Source: Scandinavium sp036495715
Lineage (GTDB): Bacteria > Pseudomonadota > Gammaproteobacteria > Enterobacterales > Enterobacteriaceae
Length of the DNA stretch: 64,000 bases
Reading direction: 5' to 3'
Assembly (NCBI GenBank): GCA_036495715.1
Contig: DASXML010000075.1
Span: forward strand, 29,298 to 93,297
Shown here: one piece after another, positions 8,496 through 16,893 of the stretch
Position numbering within the stretch: the stretch's first letter is position 1
How the letters are laid out: each line of letters begins with the position of its first letter
Notes under the pieces: model-generated
Told to the model about the DNA's origin: nothing
The model's database searches: none
Seen by the model: the letters and a program-made list of their open reading frames with translations, nothing else
Made by a program: the position numbers and the translations under genes

Positions 8496-10613
8496 ATGAG
8501 TGATCGTCATGTCATAGAATCAATGCTGCGGCCTGCCGTGGAATTCTATTCGGCGACGGTTGCCGGGAGTGCTGTGTGCCTCTGTATGGCGGCCCCCTGG
8601 GCCATTGCGCTGGCGCCGTCAGTGAGTTGGGTGACGGCGGCAGGTTTTGGTGTACTGGCGCTGCGACGTACGGCTCAGGGCATGAAAATTCTGCGTTATC
8701 GCCGCAATATTCGCCGTCTTCCCCGGTATGTTCTGGCAAGCGAACAAATTCCTGTCAGCCGGCGTTATCTGTTTCTGGGAAAGGGGTTTCGCTGGTCAGC
8801 CCGCCATACGCAGCGACTGCTTGAAGCCCGTCGGCCTGAATGTGAGATTTACGTCCAGCCCCCGGTTCTCTACAGGCTGGTTCGACAAATGGAGAGCAGA
8901 CTTGAGTTCAGTCTGCCGTGGTTATGTCGGATCAGCCGAAGCGAACATCCCCTTAATCCTGTCCGGCCCTTGCCCCCGGCAGGAGGGAGTACAATTTATC
9001 ATGGCGTTGAGCCTGATGAAGTGGATGTTTGTTTTGGGCTCGGTGAACGTGTTGGTCATATGTTGGTTATCGGAACGACCCGGGTGGGTAAAACCCGACT
9101 GGCCGAAGTGCTGGTCACTCAGGATATTCATCGCACCAACGCCCGTGGTGAACATGAAGTGGTGATTGTGTTCGATCCTAAAGGGGATGCTGACCTTCTT
9201 CGGCGGATGTACGCTGAAGCGCAGCGAGCCGGACGGGGCGATAAATTCTGGATATTTCATCTTGGCTGGCCGGATATCAGTGCCCGGTATAATGCGCTGG
9301 GCCGATTCAGCCGGATCTCCGAAGTGGCTTCCCGCGTGGCAGGCCAGTTATCCGGAGAAGGCAATTCTGCCGCATTTCGGGAATTCGCGTGGCGTTTTGT
9401 GAATATCATTACCCGGGCGCTGGTCGCGCTTGGGCGACGTCCGGATTACAGCCTGATCCTTCGTTATGTCACCAATATCAGTGAATTGTATGAAACCTAT
9501 GTTGAACACCTGCTGAAGACGAAAGCGCCACATCTGATGACCACAGTGATGATGCTTGCAGGCAGCGGTGTGGGTGAGAAGGACTTACCGCGGCATATGC
9601 AAGGCCGGATGAATGCGCTGAAAATCTGGGCGATTGAACAGGTACTGGGAAGCGATGAAGGACGAAAACTGTGGGATCCCGTTCTTGATGGGCTACGAAG
9701 TGCCGTTCAGTACGATAGAACGTATTTTGACAAGATAGTTGCTTCGCTTCTGCCGCTCCTGGAAAAGCTGACTACCGGTAAAGTGGCCGCGCTGCTGGCG
9801 CCTGACTATACCGATTTAAGCGATCCCCGGCCCATTCTTGACTGGCACAACATTATTCAGCAGCGCGGGATCGTCTATGTCGGACTGGATGCACTGTCTG
9901 ATTCGACGGTAGCTGCTGCGGTCGGTAACAGCATGTTTACCGATCTGGTTTCTGAAGCCGGCTCTATCTACAAATTTGGGCTGGATGGGGAAGGGGCTTC
10001 GAAAAATGTTGCCATCAACCTGCACTGTGATGAATTTAATGAGTTGATGGGTGATGAATTTATCCCGCTGATTAACAAGGGCGGTGGAGCTGGGATCCAG
10101 GTTACCGCTTATACCCAGACGCTGTCCGACATTGAGGCAAGGATCGGTAACCGGGCTAAAGCCAACCAGGTGGTCGGAAACTTTAATACGCTGGTCATGC
10201 TACGCGTCAGAGAGAAAAATACCGCGATGCTGCTGACAGACCAGCTTCCGGAAGCGGGGGTGTATTACAAGACCCTGACCTCCGGTGTGACTGACGTATC
10301 CAGGCCTGGCGAGGATACGGATTTTAACAGCAACGTGCAGGATCAGGTTAGTCTGGTGAATGTGCCGATGATCACGCCTGCAGATGTCATTAATCTGCCC
10401 AAAGGTCAGGCATTTGCGTTACTGGAAGGAGGCAACCTCTGGAAAGTTCGCATCCCACTGCCGGATGGAAAGCATGATCCGCATATGCCGGAAACACTTC
10501 AGCGTTTAATTACATCAATGGCGCAAAGTTACCGCACTGGTGAAACGTGGTGGGCACCGACGGGCGAGCCAGACGCTGATACCGGAGGTCAGCGCGCCAG
10601 TGTCACAGAATGA
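8496..10613 (+). CDS. traD: Type IV coupling protein TraD (SXT/TOL-type)
   Basis: A 705-residue inner-membrane ATPase that brings the relaxase-DNA complex to the type IV channel. Two N-terminal membrane helices (about 20-60) precede the motor domain. Walker A is GTTRVGKT (193-200), followed by VVIVFDPKGD, and the acidic motor motif HCDEFNEL lies near residue 510. Length and motifs fit the TIGR03743 subfamily of genomic-island and SXT elements. The start has a GGGGGCGACA purine-rich site. The next gene begins inside its 3' end. Confidence 0.92.
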   Translation: MSDRHVIESMLRPAVEFYSATVAGSAVCLCMAAPWAIALAPSVSWVTAAGFGVLALRRTAQGMKILRYRRNIRRLPRYVLASEQIPVSRRYLFLGKGFRWSARHTQRLLEARRPECEIYVQPPVLYRLVRQMESRLEFSLPWLCRISRSEHPLNPVRPLPPAGGSTIYHGVEPDEVDVCFGLGERVGHMLVIGTTRVGKTRLAEVLVTQDIHRTNARGEHEVVIVFDPKGDADLLRRMYAEAQRAGRGDKFWIFHLGWPDISARYNALGRFSRISEVASRVAGQLSGEGNSAAFREFAWRFVNIITRALVALGRRPDYSLILRYVTNISELYETYVEHLLKTKAPHLMTTVMMLAGSGVGEKDLPRHMQGRMNALKIWAIEQVLGSDEGRKLWDPVLDGLRSAVQYDRTYFDKIVASLLPLLEKLTTGKVAALLAPDYTDLSDPRPILDWHNIIQQRGIVYVGLDALSDSTVAAAVGNSMFTDLVSEAGSIYKFGLDGEGASKNVAINLHCDEFNELMGDEFIPLINKGGGAGIQVTAYTQTLSDIEARIGNRAKANQVVGNFNTLVMLRVREKNTAMLLTDQLPEAGVYYKTLTSGVTDVSRPGEDTDFNSNVQDQVSLVNVPMITPADVINLPKGQAFALLEGGNLWKVRIPLPDGKHDPHMPETLQRLITSMAQSYRTGETWWAPTGEPDADTGGQRASVTE

Positions 10614-11358
10614 GTCCAGGGAGCCGCGACAGGAAGCGCCTGCGCCTCGTCGACCGGGGTTACTGGGATTGTTGCTGTGGGATATGCCAGTGGGAATTGT
10701 TGGCGCACTTGCAGCTGCGCTGGCTATCAGCGTGTTTACAGAGTTCGCCTGCATGGCTTTTTTGTGGCCGGATAAGGGGGCGGCTCATAGTTATAATGTA
10801 ATGATTGCTGAAAGTCGGTGGTTGTCAGGGCATTTTACACGCAGTCTGCTGCTGTCTGAACCTGTGGTGAGTACCGCACGTTGGGTACACGCCTTGTGGC
10901 ACTGGCTGTCAGGGTGTTTTTCACTGGGAAATAATCTTACGCACAGTCAGCCTGCGACAACGGGCAATGTGCGGATGCTCAGTGCGCTGGATGATATTGA
11001 AGACTGGCTCTTATACTGGCTGGGAGAATACCTGAAGGCTACCGCCTGGGTGATACTGATATTTTTCATCCGGGTGATTATTCTGTTCCTGAGCCTGCCA
11101 TTATTTGGACTTGCCGCCGTCACTGGCATTGTTGAAGGGCTGGTTCGCCGGGATTTACGGCGATATGGCGCAGGCTATGAGTCCAGCTTTGTGTACCATC
11201 ATGCCAAACGGTTGTTCAAACCCGCTCTGTATGGACCATGCATGCTGTATCTGGCCTGGCCAACTGCTGTATGGCCTGATTTATTTCTCCTGCCAGCAGC
11301 CCTACTGACCGGTGTCATATTAAGCGTTAGCACGGCGACCTTTAAAAAATATTTGTGA
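10600..11358 (+). CDS. Integrating conjugative element membrane protein, PFL_4697 family (TIGR03747-like)
   Basis: About 252 residues with four to five membrane helices, including an LLLWDMPVGIVGALAAAL-type first helix and SRWLSGHF and VEGLVRRDLRRYG segments typical of PFL_4697 proteins. The GTG at 10600 has GGAGGT upstream and overlaps traD by 14 bases; an earlier GTG at 10540 keeps the frame but has no ribosome site. The protein is expected beside TraD in the inner membrane. Its exact function is unknown. Confidence 0.8.
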   Translation: MSQNESREPRQEAPAPRRPGLLGLLLWDMPVGIVGALAAALAISVFTEFACMAFLWPDKGAAHSYNVMIAESRWLSGHFTRSLLLSEPVVSTARWVHALWHWLSGCFSLGNNLTHSQPATTGNVRMLSALDDIEDWLLYWLGEYLKATAWVILIFFIRVIILFLSLPLFGLAAVTGIVEGLVRRDLRRYGAGYESSFVYHHAKRLFKPALYGPCMLYLAWPTAVWPDLFLLPAALLTGVILSVSTATFKKYL

Positions 11359-11604
11359 GTGCTTTCCGGTCTGGTGGTTTCTGGACGTTTGTACATGTTC
11401 TGGCAACCCGCGCCTGATTGAGGATAGCACATGTTGGTATAGTTTCCGTTTAGTAATAAGATGCATAAATTAAAGGTTGTTTAGTCTATAAATAGTGGAA
11501 TGCTCTGTTATTCTCATTTTTCCTTATTGTGTGAAGCCTCCCTTGCTTGAGAGGAGTGCGTTTACTTTTCAGTCAGAACGTATTTTTTAATTAGGTGGGT
11601 GTGG

Positions 11605-12495
11605 ATGGAAGATTTTGAAGACAGGATTGATACCGTAAATAACGTTCTGAGTTTGTTTGTTAAAGTTGGCGTTGCTTTCGGTGGGGCTGTGTTTTTATTG
11701 TATTGCCTGAGGATTGGCTACTTCCCTCAGGATGTTTCAATAAGTGATGGGTTGTTGTTTTTATTATTGGCGGTTGTGTTCGGTGTGTTATATTTACTCT
11801 TTTTGGTATGTCTGACAAGTCTTGGGCTCGCTTTAAGACCTGCATGGTGTGGGATTTATAAATGCATCTTTATAGCTCTGAGGGGATATAATAAAGTTAC
11901 GGGAAAAAGCATTGCGCTTCCTTCATTTTCTCTTGATAAGCTTCGTGTCGAATTTTACTTTTTTGCACTATTAGGTGTGTGGTTCATTGTAGGGTTTAGT
12001 TTTACTGATATATATGCACTGATAACGCTTCCTCTGTGTACCTGGGGATGTGCACTGATGTGGACTGCGTTTCAGAACAACAGGCGCAAAATTATGGAGT
12101 TGGATGATAAATTATATGTTAAATTGACTGATAACCTAAAGTTGAAAAGCATTGAACACCAACAGTCATTTATTATTATTATGGTTTTGATTCTCCCTTT
12201 ATTGATCAGCGGTGTTACCGGGAAATTACTGGATGGAGCAATGCGGTTAGCAAACATACGTAATGATGCGGCAACAGTGCATGTCAAAGACCCTTACGCG
12301 AATTATATTTCTGCTTACGGTTTGAAAGGTGAGAAAAGCAGTTTTGGGCCTGATTTTGCAAAGTTCGATGGCATTCCGGTTTTGTTTAGTGGCTTTGGGA
12401 AAAACGTTGTGATTGAGCTAACGTCACCTGCCGGTGCGGTTTCATTCGCCATTCCTTCAGACTCCATTTACCTTATAAAAGAGAACGCGCATTAA
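11605..12495 (+). CDS. AT-rich multi-pass membrane protein of unknown function (cargo)
   Basis: A 296-residue protein with two long hydrophobic pairs in the first half (about 18-75 and 118-155), another helix near 195-215, and a soluble C-terminal domain of about 80 residues that may lie outside the membrane. Its base composition is clearly more AT-rich than the flanking transfer genes, and 246 bases separate it from the operon upstream. The ATG at 11605 follows AGGTGGG; a GTG two codons earlier is possible. No family is recognised. Position inside a conjugation operon and topology are compatible with surface/entry exclusion, immunity or defence, but none is shown. Confidence 0.6.
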   Translation: MEDFEDRIDTVNNVLSLFVKVGVAFGGAVFLLYCLRIGYFPQDVSISDGLLFLLLAVVFGVLYLLFLVCLTSLGLALRPAWCGIYKCIFIALRGYNKVTGKSIALPSFSLDKLRVEFYFFALLGVWFIVGFSFTDIYALITLPLCTWGCALMWTAFQNNRRKIMELDDKLYVKLTDNLKLKSIEHQQSFIIIMVLILPLLISGVTGKLLDGAMRLANIRNDAATVHVKDPYANYISAYGLKGEKSSFGPDFAKFDGIPVLFSGFGKNVVIELTSPAGAVSFAIPSDSIYLIKENAH

Positions 12496-12541
12496 TACAT
12501 CGAGCTGCGCTTTCTGAGTGTTGTCGCAGAACCGCCATTGG

Positions 12542-12575
12542 CATCCGCTTGTCATGTCAGTCTGATAAGCGGATG
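12542..12575. terminator. Inverted repeat between convergent cargo genes
   Basis: CATCCGCTT and AAGCGGATG form a perfect nine-base inverted repeat with a 16-base loop, placed between the stop of the forward membrane protein and the end of the reverse SH3 gene. Location suggests a bidirectional terminator, but the T-tract is missing. Confidence 0.4.
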
Positions 12576-12588
12576 AATGATCACATAA

Positions 12589-13824
12589 TCAGTTCCTGAG
12601 CCTGCTGGTATAGGAACGGTTGATCCAGCCGTAGACCTTTTCACCTGCGCAATCGACCTGGACATACAGCCACTGCCTTCCTTGTGTATCCATAATTGCG
12701 ACGACAGTACCTTTGTTCAGCATTTCAATGGTCGCGCTGTTCATTGAGGGGGATGCTCTGAGTCTGACATTTTCACCTGTAATAAAGCGGAAATGATTCA
12801 GGTCTTCCCAGTGAATGTCCGGATGGGAGGTCACAATAGTGCTCTTTCGCAATGTCGCTGGCTTTGATGGGGACATGAATTCAGTTTTTACCGCGTTTAT
12901 ACCATCGAGCATTGCGGCTTTGATACCGTCTTCAATCATGCTGAGAATTATGTGGAAAAATAGCCAGCCAATGAGCACTTGCACAGACTTTGGTAACTTT
13001 TTGAACCCATCCGCCAGAACCTGATTACTGAGTAGGGATGAAAATTCGTCAGGCGCGTTTTCCGGACATGGTGGGGAAGCGTGCTGAGTTATCTGTTCAT
13101 ATGAGGCAGGGCTTCCCGCAGCGTAGCTGCCAGTATCGTCAACACCATCATCAACATTTTTTGGGGGCGTGAGACCGGCAAGGGCATCTTCCCAGCAGCG
13201 GATTGCCAGTTTGTACTGGGCTGAGTTCAGATATCCTTGCCCGCCGAATGTCCGGAATGTTCTTTCCAGTGGAATCGAAGCCAGAGTTGTCCGCTGGCTG
13301 AGTATCTGCATTTGCTCAGCAAATTTAATGGCTCTCTGACCTGCTTCTGAGGAGGGCCAGGAGTCAAAAAAACGGCTTATCCGCGGCGTTAATTGATAGT
13401 CGTTGGCTATTCTGTTCACTCTGTTGGCTGCCGGTATCGCCTGCCGCGACAGTGATTTTACTATGTTATCGTAATAGCGAGCGCTTTCACTTATCTGGCA
13501 CATTATCCTGGATGCCCGGGAATTTTTCTGGGCGGCCAGCATGACAGAGGTATTGTTGGCCGCCAGTTTCTTTTGAAACATCACCATAGCCTTAACCGCA
13601 GGTGAATTATTCAGTGCTTCTGTTGCCCGCACCAATGGATGGTTTGCCAGTGAGGCGCTATTGAGCTTGTTAAGGTTTTTGAACAATGGAGTATTCAGGA
13701 TATCTTCCCGAGAAAACCCCCGGTGTTTTGGCGAAACTGCAGAGTGGTCTGTACTTTCAGAAGCACGTTCAGAGGAAGCTTGAGAAATAGATGACCCTGA
13801 TGGGTTGCTGTCGTTATTGTTCAT
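12589..13824 (-). CDS. SH3-domain protein of unknown function
   Basis: A 411-residue protein. The first 40 residues are Ser/Asn-rich and disordered-looking. A helical middle follows, with one hydrophobic stretch around 285-300 (VLIGWLFFHIILSMI). The C-terminus is a bacterial SH3 domain (about 345-411) with the pattern ENVRLRASPSMNSATIEMLNKG and a WLYVQV core. Such domains often bind peptidoglycan peptides or proteins. It is transcribed against the surrounding transfer operon and is probably cargo paired with the facing membrane protein. No signal peptide is seen. Related ICE-borne proteins exist, but I cannot name a function. Confidence 0.7.
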   Translation of the reverse strand: MNNNDSNPSGSSISQASSERASESTDHSAVSPKHRGFSREDILNTPLFKNLNKLNSASLANHPLVRATEALNNSPAVKAMVMFQKKLAANNTSVMLAAQKNSRASRIMCQISESARYYDNIVKSLSRQAIPAANRVNRIANDYQLTPRISRFFDSWPSSEAGQRAIKFAEQMQILSQRTTLASIPLERTFRTFGGQGYLNSAQYKLAIRCWEDALAGLTPPKNVDDGVDDTGSYAAGSPASYEQITQHASPPCPENAPDEFSSLLSNQVLADGFKKLPKSVQVLIGWLFFHIILSMIEDGIKAAMLDGINAVKTEFMSPSKPATLRKSTIVTSHPDIHWEDLNHFRFITGENVRLRASPSMNSATIEMLNKGTVVAIMDTQGRQWLYVQVDCAGEKVYGWINRSYTSRLRN

Positions 13825-14037
13825 TTTTCCCCTTGCCGGTGTCTAAGTAATGTTGGTTATGCTGTGGAAGCGTACTTTCGCGGAAATTTAGTCGTTATGG
13901 TTATGCCGTCAGGTCGCTGCTGGCTACTTCCGTGTATTCTCATTAATTATTGATTTTGTGTAAATAATATCCTGCTGTAAATCTTCTGCTTTTATCCCAC
14001 TCTTTGAATCACCAATCATGCCGGGAGTGTGCTGCGC

Positions 14038-14352
14038 ATGCGCTATGTAAAAATGCGATGTGTGATGTTACTGACCATCCTTCCATCATTATTCTGTCAG
14101 GCCTCTGAAAAAGATGAGCTGGCGCTGGTATTGCGTCAGCTCGATCAGGTGCAGGCCGGGCTTGAACGCGCCCGGGTTATTGCTGATCAGAGCGTAAATG
14201 AACGTTTCTATTTCGACTATCAGCAGGCCCTGCACGATATCACGACCATGAAGCAAGGGATCAACGGATACCTCGCGCCTTCGCGTGCACAACCAGTCCC
14301 CCCTAATGTTATCAGTGGTCAGTACCGGGCTGAGGCTGCCTCGTGGCAATGA
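14038..14352 (+). CDS. RAQPRD-family integrative conjugative element protein (TIGR01690-like)
   Basis: A small exported protein of about 104 residues with a cleavable leader ending near CQASEK. The mature helical part has LRQLDQVQAGLERARVIA and the signature region reads RAQPVP rather than RAQPRD. The ATG at 14038 has GGGAG ten bases upstream; the GTG at 14029 is too close to that site. It restarts the transfer operon after the cargo genes and overlaps the next gene by ATGA. Confidence 0.75.
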   Translation: MRYVKMRCVMLLTILPSLFCQASEKDELALVLRQLDQVQAGLERARVIADQSVNERFYFDYQQALHDITTMKQGINGYLAPSRAQPVPPNVISGQYRAEAASWQ

Positions 14353-14588
14353 GTGCCCAGCAACAGGCCGGCTGGAACGCTGGTGCCGGTAATGCACTCA
14401 CACCTGCCCAGTTGAATACCCTCATTCTCGGTACACTGGCGATGCTCATTTTTCTGTTTTCCGCCTGGGCGCTTTATCAGGCCTACCGCGGATTACCCAC
14501 GAAATCCGTCACATTCCGCCAGTTTTTTGAACTGAAAATACGCCTGGTGATGTTGATCCTCCTGACGCTCTTTTTCTTTTTTCATTAA
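14349..14588 (+). CDS. Integrating conjugative element protein, PFL_4701 family (TIGR03758-like)
   Basis: A 79-residue protein with two membrane helices (about 25-47 and 62-78), matching the small PFL_4701 membrane proteins. It begins with an ATGA overlap on the RAQPRD gene; a GTG six bases earlier is in frame. It probably forms part of the inner-membrane base of the conjugation channel, in a position like VirB2/VirB3 genes elsewhere. Confidence 0.75.
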   Translation: MSAQQQAGWNAGAGNALTPAQLNTLILGTLAMLIFLFSAWALYQAYRGLPTKSVTFRQFFELKIRLVMLILLTLFFFFH

Positions 14589-14600
14589 GGGACAGCTGCG

Positions 14601-14966
14601 ATGACCGTGATAATTCTGATGTTCAAGAATACGCTGGCCCGACTGGTCAACGGCTTCATTTTTACCGGCGTTTTTTATATTGCGCGTGCCTCTGCTGATT
14701 TGCCGGGGATTGAGCAGCCAACTACGGGGGGAGGCGGTGGAACGTACAACACCATGATGGGGTACGCCAAAATGGGTGGTCTGGCAATGGGGCTGTTCGT
14801 CTGTTGCGGAGCGTTTCTGGCCGTGGCGCATGCCGTCATCACCTCCTTTCACGATATTCGTCGGGGGAAAGGTTCCTGGACTGAATTTCTGCTGTATCTG
14901 GTGGTGGGTATTGTGCTGATTTTACTGGTGATTTATCTCGCCACCAAAGCCTCCGACATTCTCTGA
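14601..14966 (+). CDS. Conjugation membrane protein, PFL_4702 family (TIGR03745-like)
   Basis: A 121-residue pilin-like membrane protein. A leader/helix near 8-30 precedes the glycine-rich PTTGGGGGTYNTMMGYAK segment, followed by two helices (about 58-80 and 95-117). Organisation and size resemble TIGR03745 proteins and VirB2/TraA-like pilin precursors. It sits 12 bases after its neighbour in the same operon. Confidence 0.8.
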   Translation: MTVIILMFKNTLARLVNGFIFTGVFYIARASADLPGIEQPTTGGGGGTYNTMMGYAKMGGLAMGLFVCCGAFLAVAHAVITSFHDIRRGKGSWTEFLLYLVVGIVLILLVIYLATKASDIL

Positions 14967-14975
14967 GATATCGCT

Positions 14976-15350
14976 ATGGCCGTGATTGATTTTTTGCCTG
15001 ACAGGCTGAACTACCCACCTGTGGTGTGGCGGGGCTATACCGCCGGAGAGTTTCTTCTGGCGGCAGCGCTGGGGGCCATCGCGGGGATCCCCCTGGCAGT
15101 TCCTCTGGCGTTCATTCCCTTTTTAGGCTGGTTTGCTTTCCCCGTTTGCATTTTGCTGATGCCCATGGTGACGCTGTTTCTCGGTGGACGATGGATTGCC
15201 CGCTACAAACGTGGCAAACCTGAAAACCACATCTGGCAACAGCTGGAAGTATTGCGCTGCCGGCTGCGTTTTTCATCCTCGCTGTTACTGGTATCGCGGA
15301 CCTGGGACATCAGGCGAACGGGTAACCTTAAGCAGAGGCAAAAGCCATGA
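14976..15350 (+). CDS. Conjugation protein, TIGR03750 family (VirB3/TraL-like)
   Basis: A 124-residue protein with two adjacent membrane helices (about 28-68) and a basic C-terminal tail. The opening LPDRLNYPPVVWRGYTAGE is the conserved start of TIGR03750 proteins. Size, topology and position before the VirB8-like and VirB4-like genes match a TraL/VirB3 role in the inner-membrane platform. ATGA overlap with the next gene indicates coupling. Confidence 0.8.
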   Translation: MAVIDFLPDRLNYPPVVWRGYTAGEFLLAAALGAIAGIPLAVPLAFIPFLGWFAFPVCILLMPMVTLFLGGRWIARYKRGKPENHIWQQLEVLRCRLRFSSSLLLVSRTWDIRRTGNLKQRQKP

Positions 15351-16015
15351 GCCGTTTTCGTAACGGGATGGCGGCTCGCGATCACCACATCGCCTCGCTG
15401 CGTCTTGCCTGTCTTCTGCTGTTTGCTGGACTGGTGCTTTGCACACTTGGCTGGATGCGTGCACCGAGCGAACTGACCATTCACAACCCACCCGATCTGC
15501 GGTCGGGCAGTACCCGGAAATGGTGGGATGTTCCTCCATCAACGGTATACAGCTTTGCTTTCTATATTTTTCAGCAACTGAACGCCTGGCCTGCCAATGG
15601 TGAAGTGGACTATCCGGCGAAGATTGTGCAAATGAGCCCGTACCTTACGCCAGGTTGCCAGGATTTTCTGAACAAAGATGCCGCCATGCGCAAGGATAAT
15701 GATGAGATCCGGGACAGAGTTCGCGTCGTCTACGAAATTCCCCGGCGGGGCTACAGCAGTAAAAGCGTGACGGTTGAATCTGACAATCTGTGGATTGCCC
15801 GACTTGATCTCGTTGCCGATGAGTATTATCACACCGAACCGGTCAAGCGGGCACTGGTGCGCTATCCCCTGAAGGTGGTGCGCTGGGAGGGTGATCCTGA
15901 ACGCAATCCGTTTGGTCTTGCGCTGGATTGCTACGCCGGAATACCTCAACGACTTGAAGCGGCGGCAGTTTCTCAGAACGATGGTACCAGGTTAAATTCG
16001 GGGAGGCTTCCGTGA
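15347..16015 (+). CDS. Conjugation protein, PFL_4703 family (TIGR03746-like; VirB8/TraE-like)
   Basis: A 222-residue protein with one N-terminal membrane helix (about 20-40) and a periplasmic domain containing the conserved PSTVYSFAFYIFQQLNAW segment. Topology and operon order match VirB8/TraE-like subunits that connect the inner-membrane complex with the outer core. It overlaps the genes before and after it. Confidence 0.82.
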   Translation: MSRFRNGMAARDHHIASLRLACLLLFAGLVLCTLGWMRAPSELTIHNPPDLRSGSTRKWWDVPPSTVYSFAFYIFQQLNAWPANGEVDYPAKIVQMSPYLTPGCQDFLNKDAAMRKDNDEIRDRVRVVYEIPRRGYSSKSVTVESDNLWIARLDLVADEYYHTEPVKRALVRYPLKVVRWEGDPERNPFGLALDCYAGIPQRLEAAAVSQNDGTRLNSGRLP

Positions 16016-16893
16016 TGCGATATTCAGCCATGTTGCTGTTATTACTGCTCCCCGGGATCGGGCGTGCCTTTGAGTTGATGAAATGGGAACGGATCCCGTT
16101 ACAGGTTCCTCTGACCGTCGGACAGGAACGTATTGTCTTTGTCGACAAAAACGTACGGGTGGGTTTTCCGCCTGCGCTCAGCGAACGGCTGCGTATCCAG
16201 AGCAGCGGCGGGGCGGTATATCTTGATGCGAAGACGGCGTTTCCGGTTACCCGTCTGCAGCTGCAGAATAAGGAAAACGGGGAAATCATTTTGCTCGATG
16301 TCAGCGCGTCGGAAGGAAAGGTGATGCGCGAGCCGGTGCGAATTGTCTATGGCGATGATGTACAGAATAGCGATATACCCGCAACGTCATCAGAAGAGAA
16401 TGAAGGCGCAAGCCCGTCAGCCAGAAAAAATATGCACAAAAGCCGTACTCAGAAAGCAGAGAGTCTGCCCCTCAATACACCGCTTCCCGTACTGCTGACC
16501 CGCTATGCCGCCCAGTCATTGTATGCCCCCCAGAGAACTGTTGAGCCGGTACCGGGCATTGTACCTGTTTCACTGCGCTTGCCTGACACTCTGAGCATGC
16601 TGTTGCCGCTGGAGCCTGTTGAAGTCAGACCGCTGGCAGCCTGGCAGCTGATGAGCAGCAGTGTGGTGGCACTGCAGATCCGCAATCGCTCTTCCGGAAC
16701 CGTTGTCCTGGATCCACGGGAGGTAACCGGGCGATTTATTGCTGCGACCTTCCAGCATCGCTGGCTCGGAAAAGCGGGCTCGCCTGAGGATACAACGGTG
16801 CTCTATCTGGTGACAGAGGGGCACCCGAATACGGCATTTATCGATGAGCCCCGACAGGCAATACCGGGCACCAGGCGGAGGGAGAAACAGTGA
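16015..16893 (+). CDS. Conjugation protein, PFL_4704 family (TIGR03749-like; VirB9/TraK-like)
   Basis: A 293-residue periplasmic protein with a signal peptide (about 1-18, cut after GIGRA). The first domain has the ERIPLQVPLTVGQERIVF strand pattern of TraK/VirB9-like secretins, and the second half is also beta-rich. The ATG at 16015 overlaps the previous TGA by one base; a GTG at 16012 is equally possible. It would form part of the outer-membrane core complex. Confidence 0.82.
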   Translation: MRYSAMLLLLLLPGIGRAFELMKWERIPLQVPLTVGQERIVFVDKNVRVGFPPALSERLRIQSSGGAVYLDAKTAFPVTRLQLQNKENGEIILLDVSASEGKVMREPVRIVYGDDVQNSDIPATSSEENEGASPSARKNMHKSRTQKAESLPLNTPLPVLLTRYAAQSLYAPQRTVEPVPGIVPVSLRLPDTLSMLLPLEPVEVRPLAAWQLMSSSVVALQIRNRSSGTVVLDPREVTGRFIAATFQHRWLGKAGSPEDTTVLYLVTEGHPNTAFIDEPRQAIPGTRRREKQ

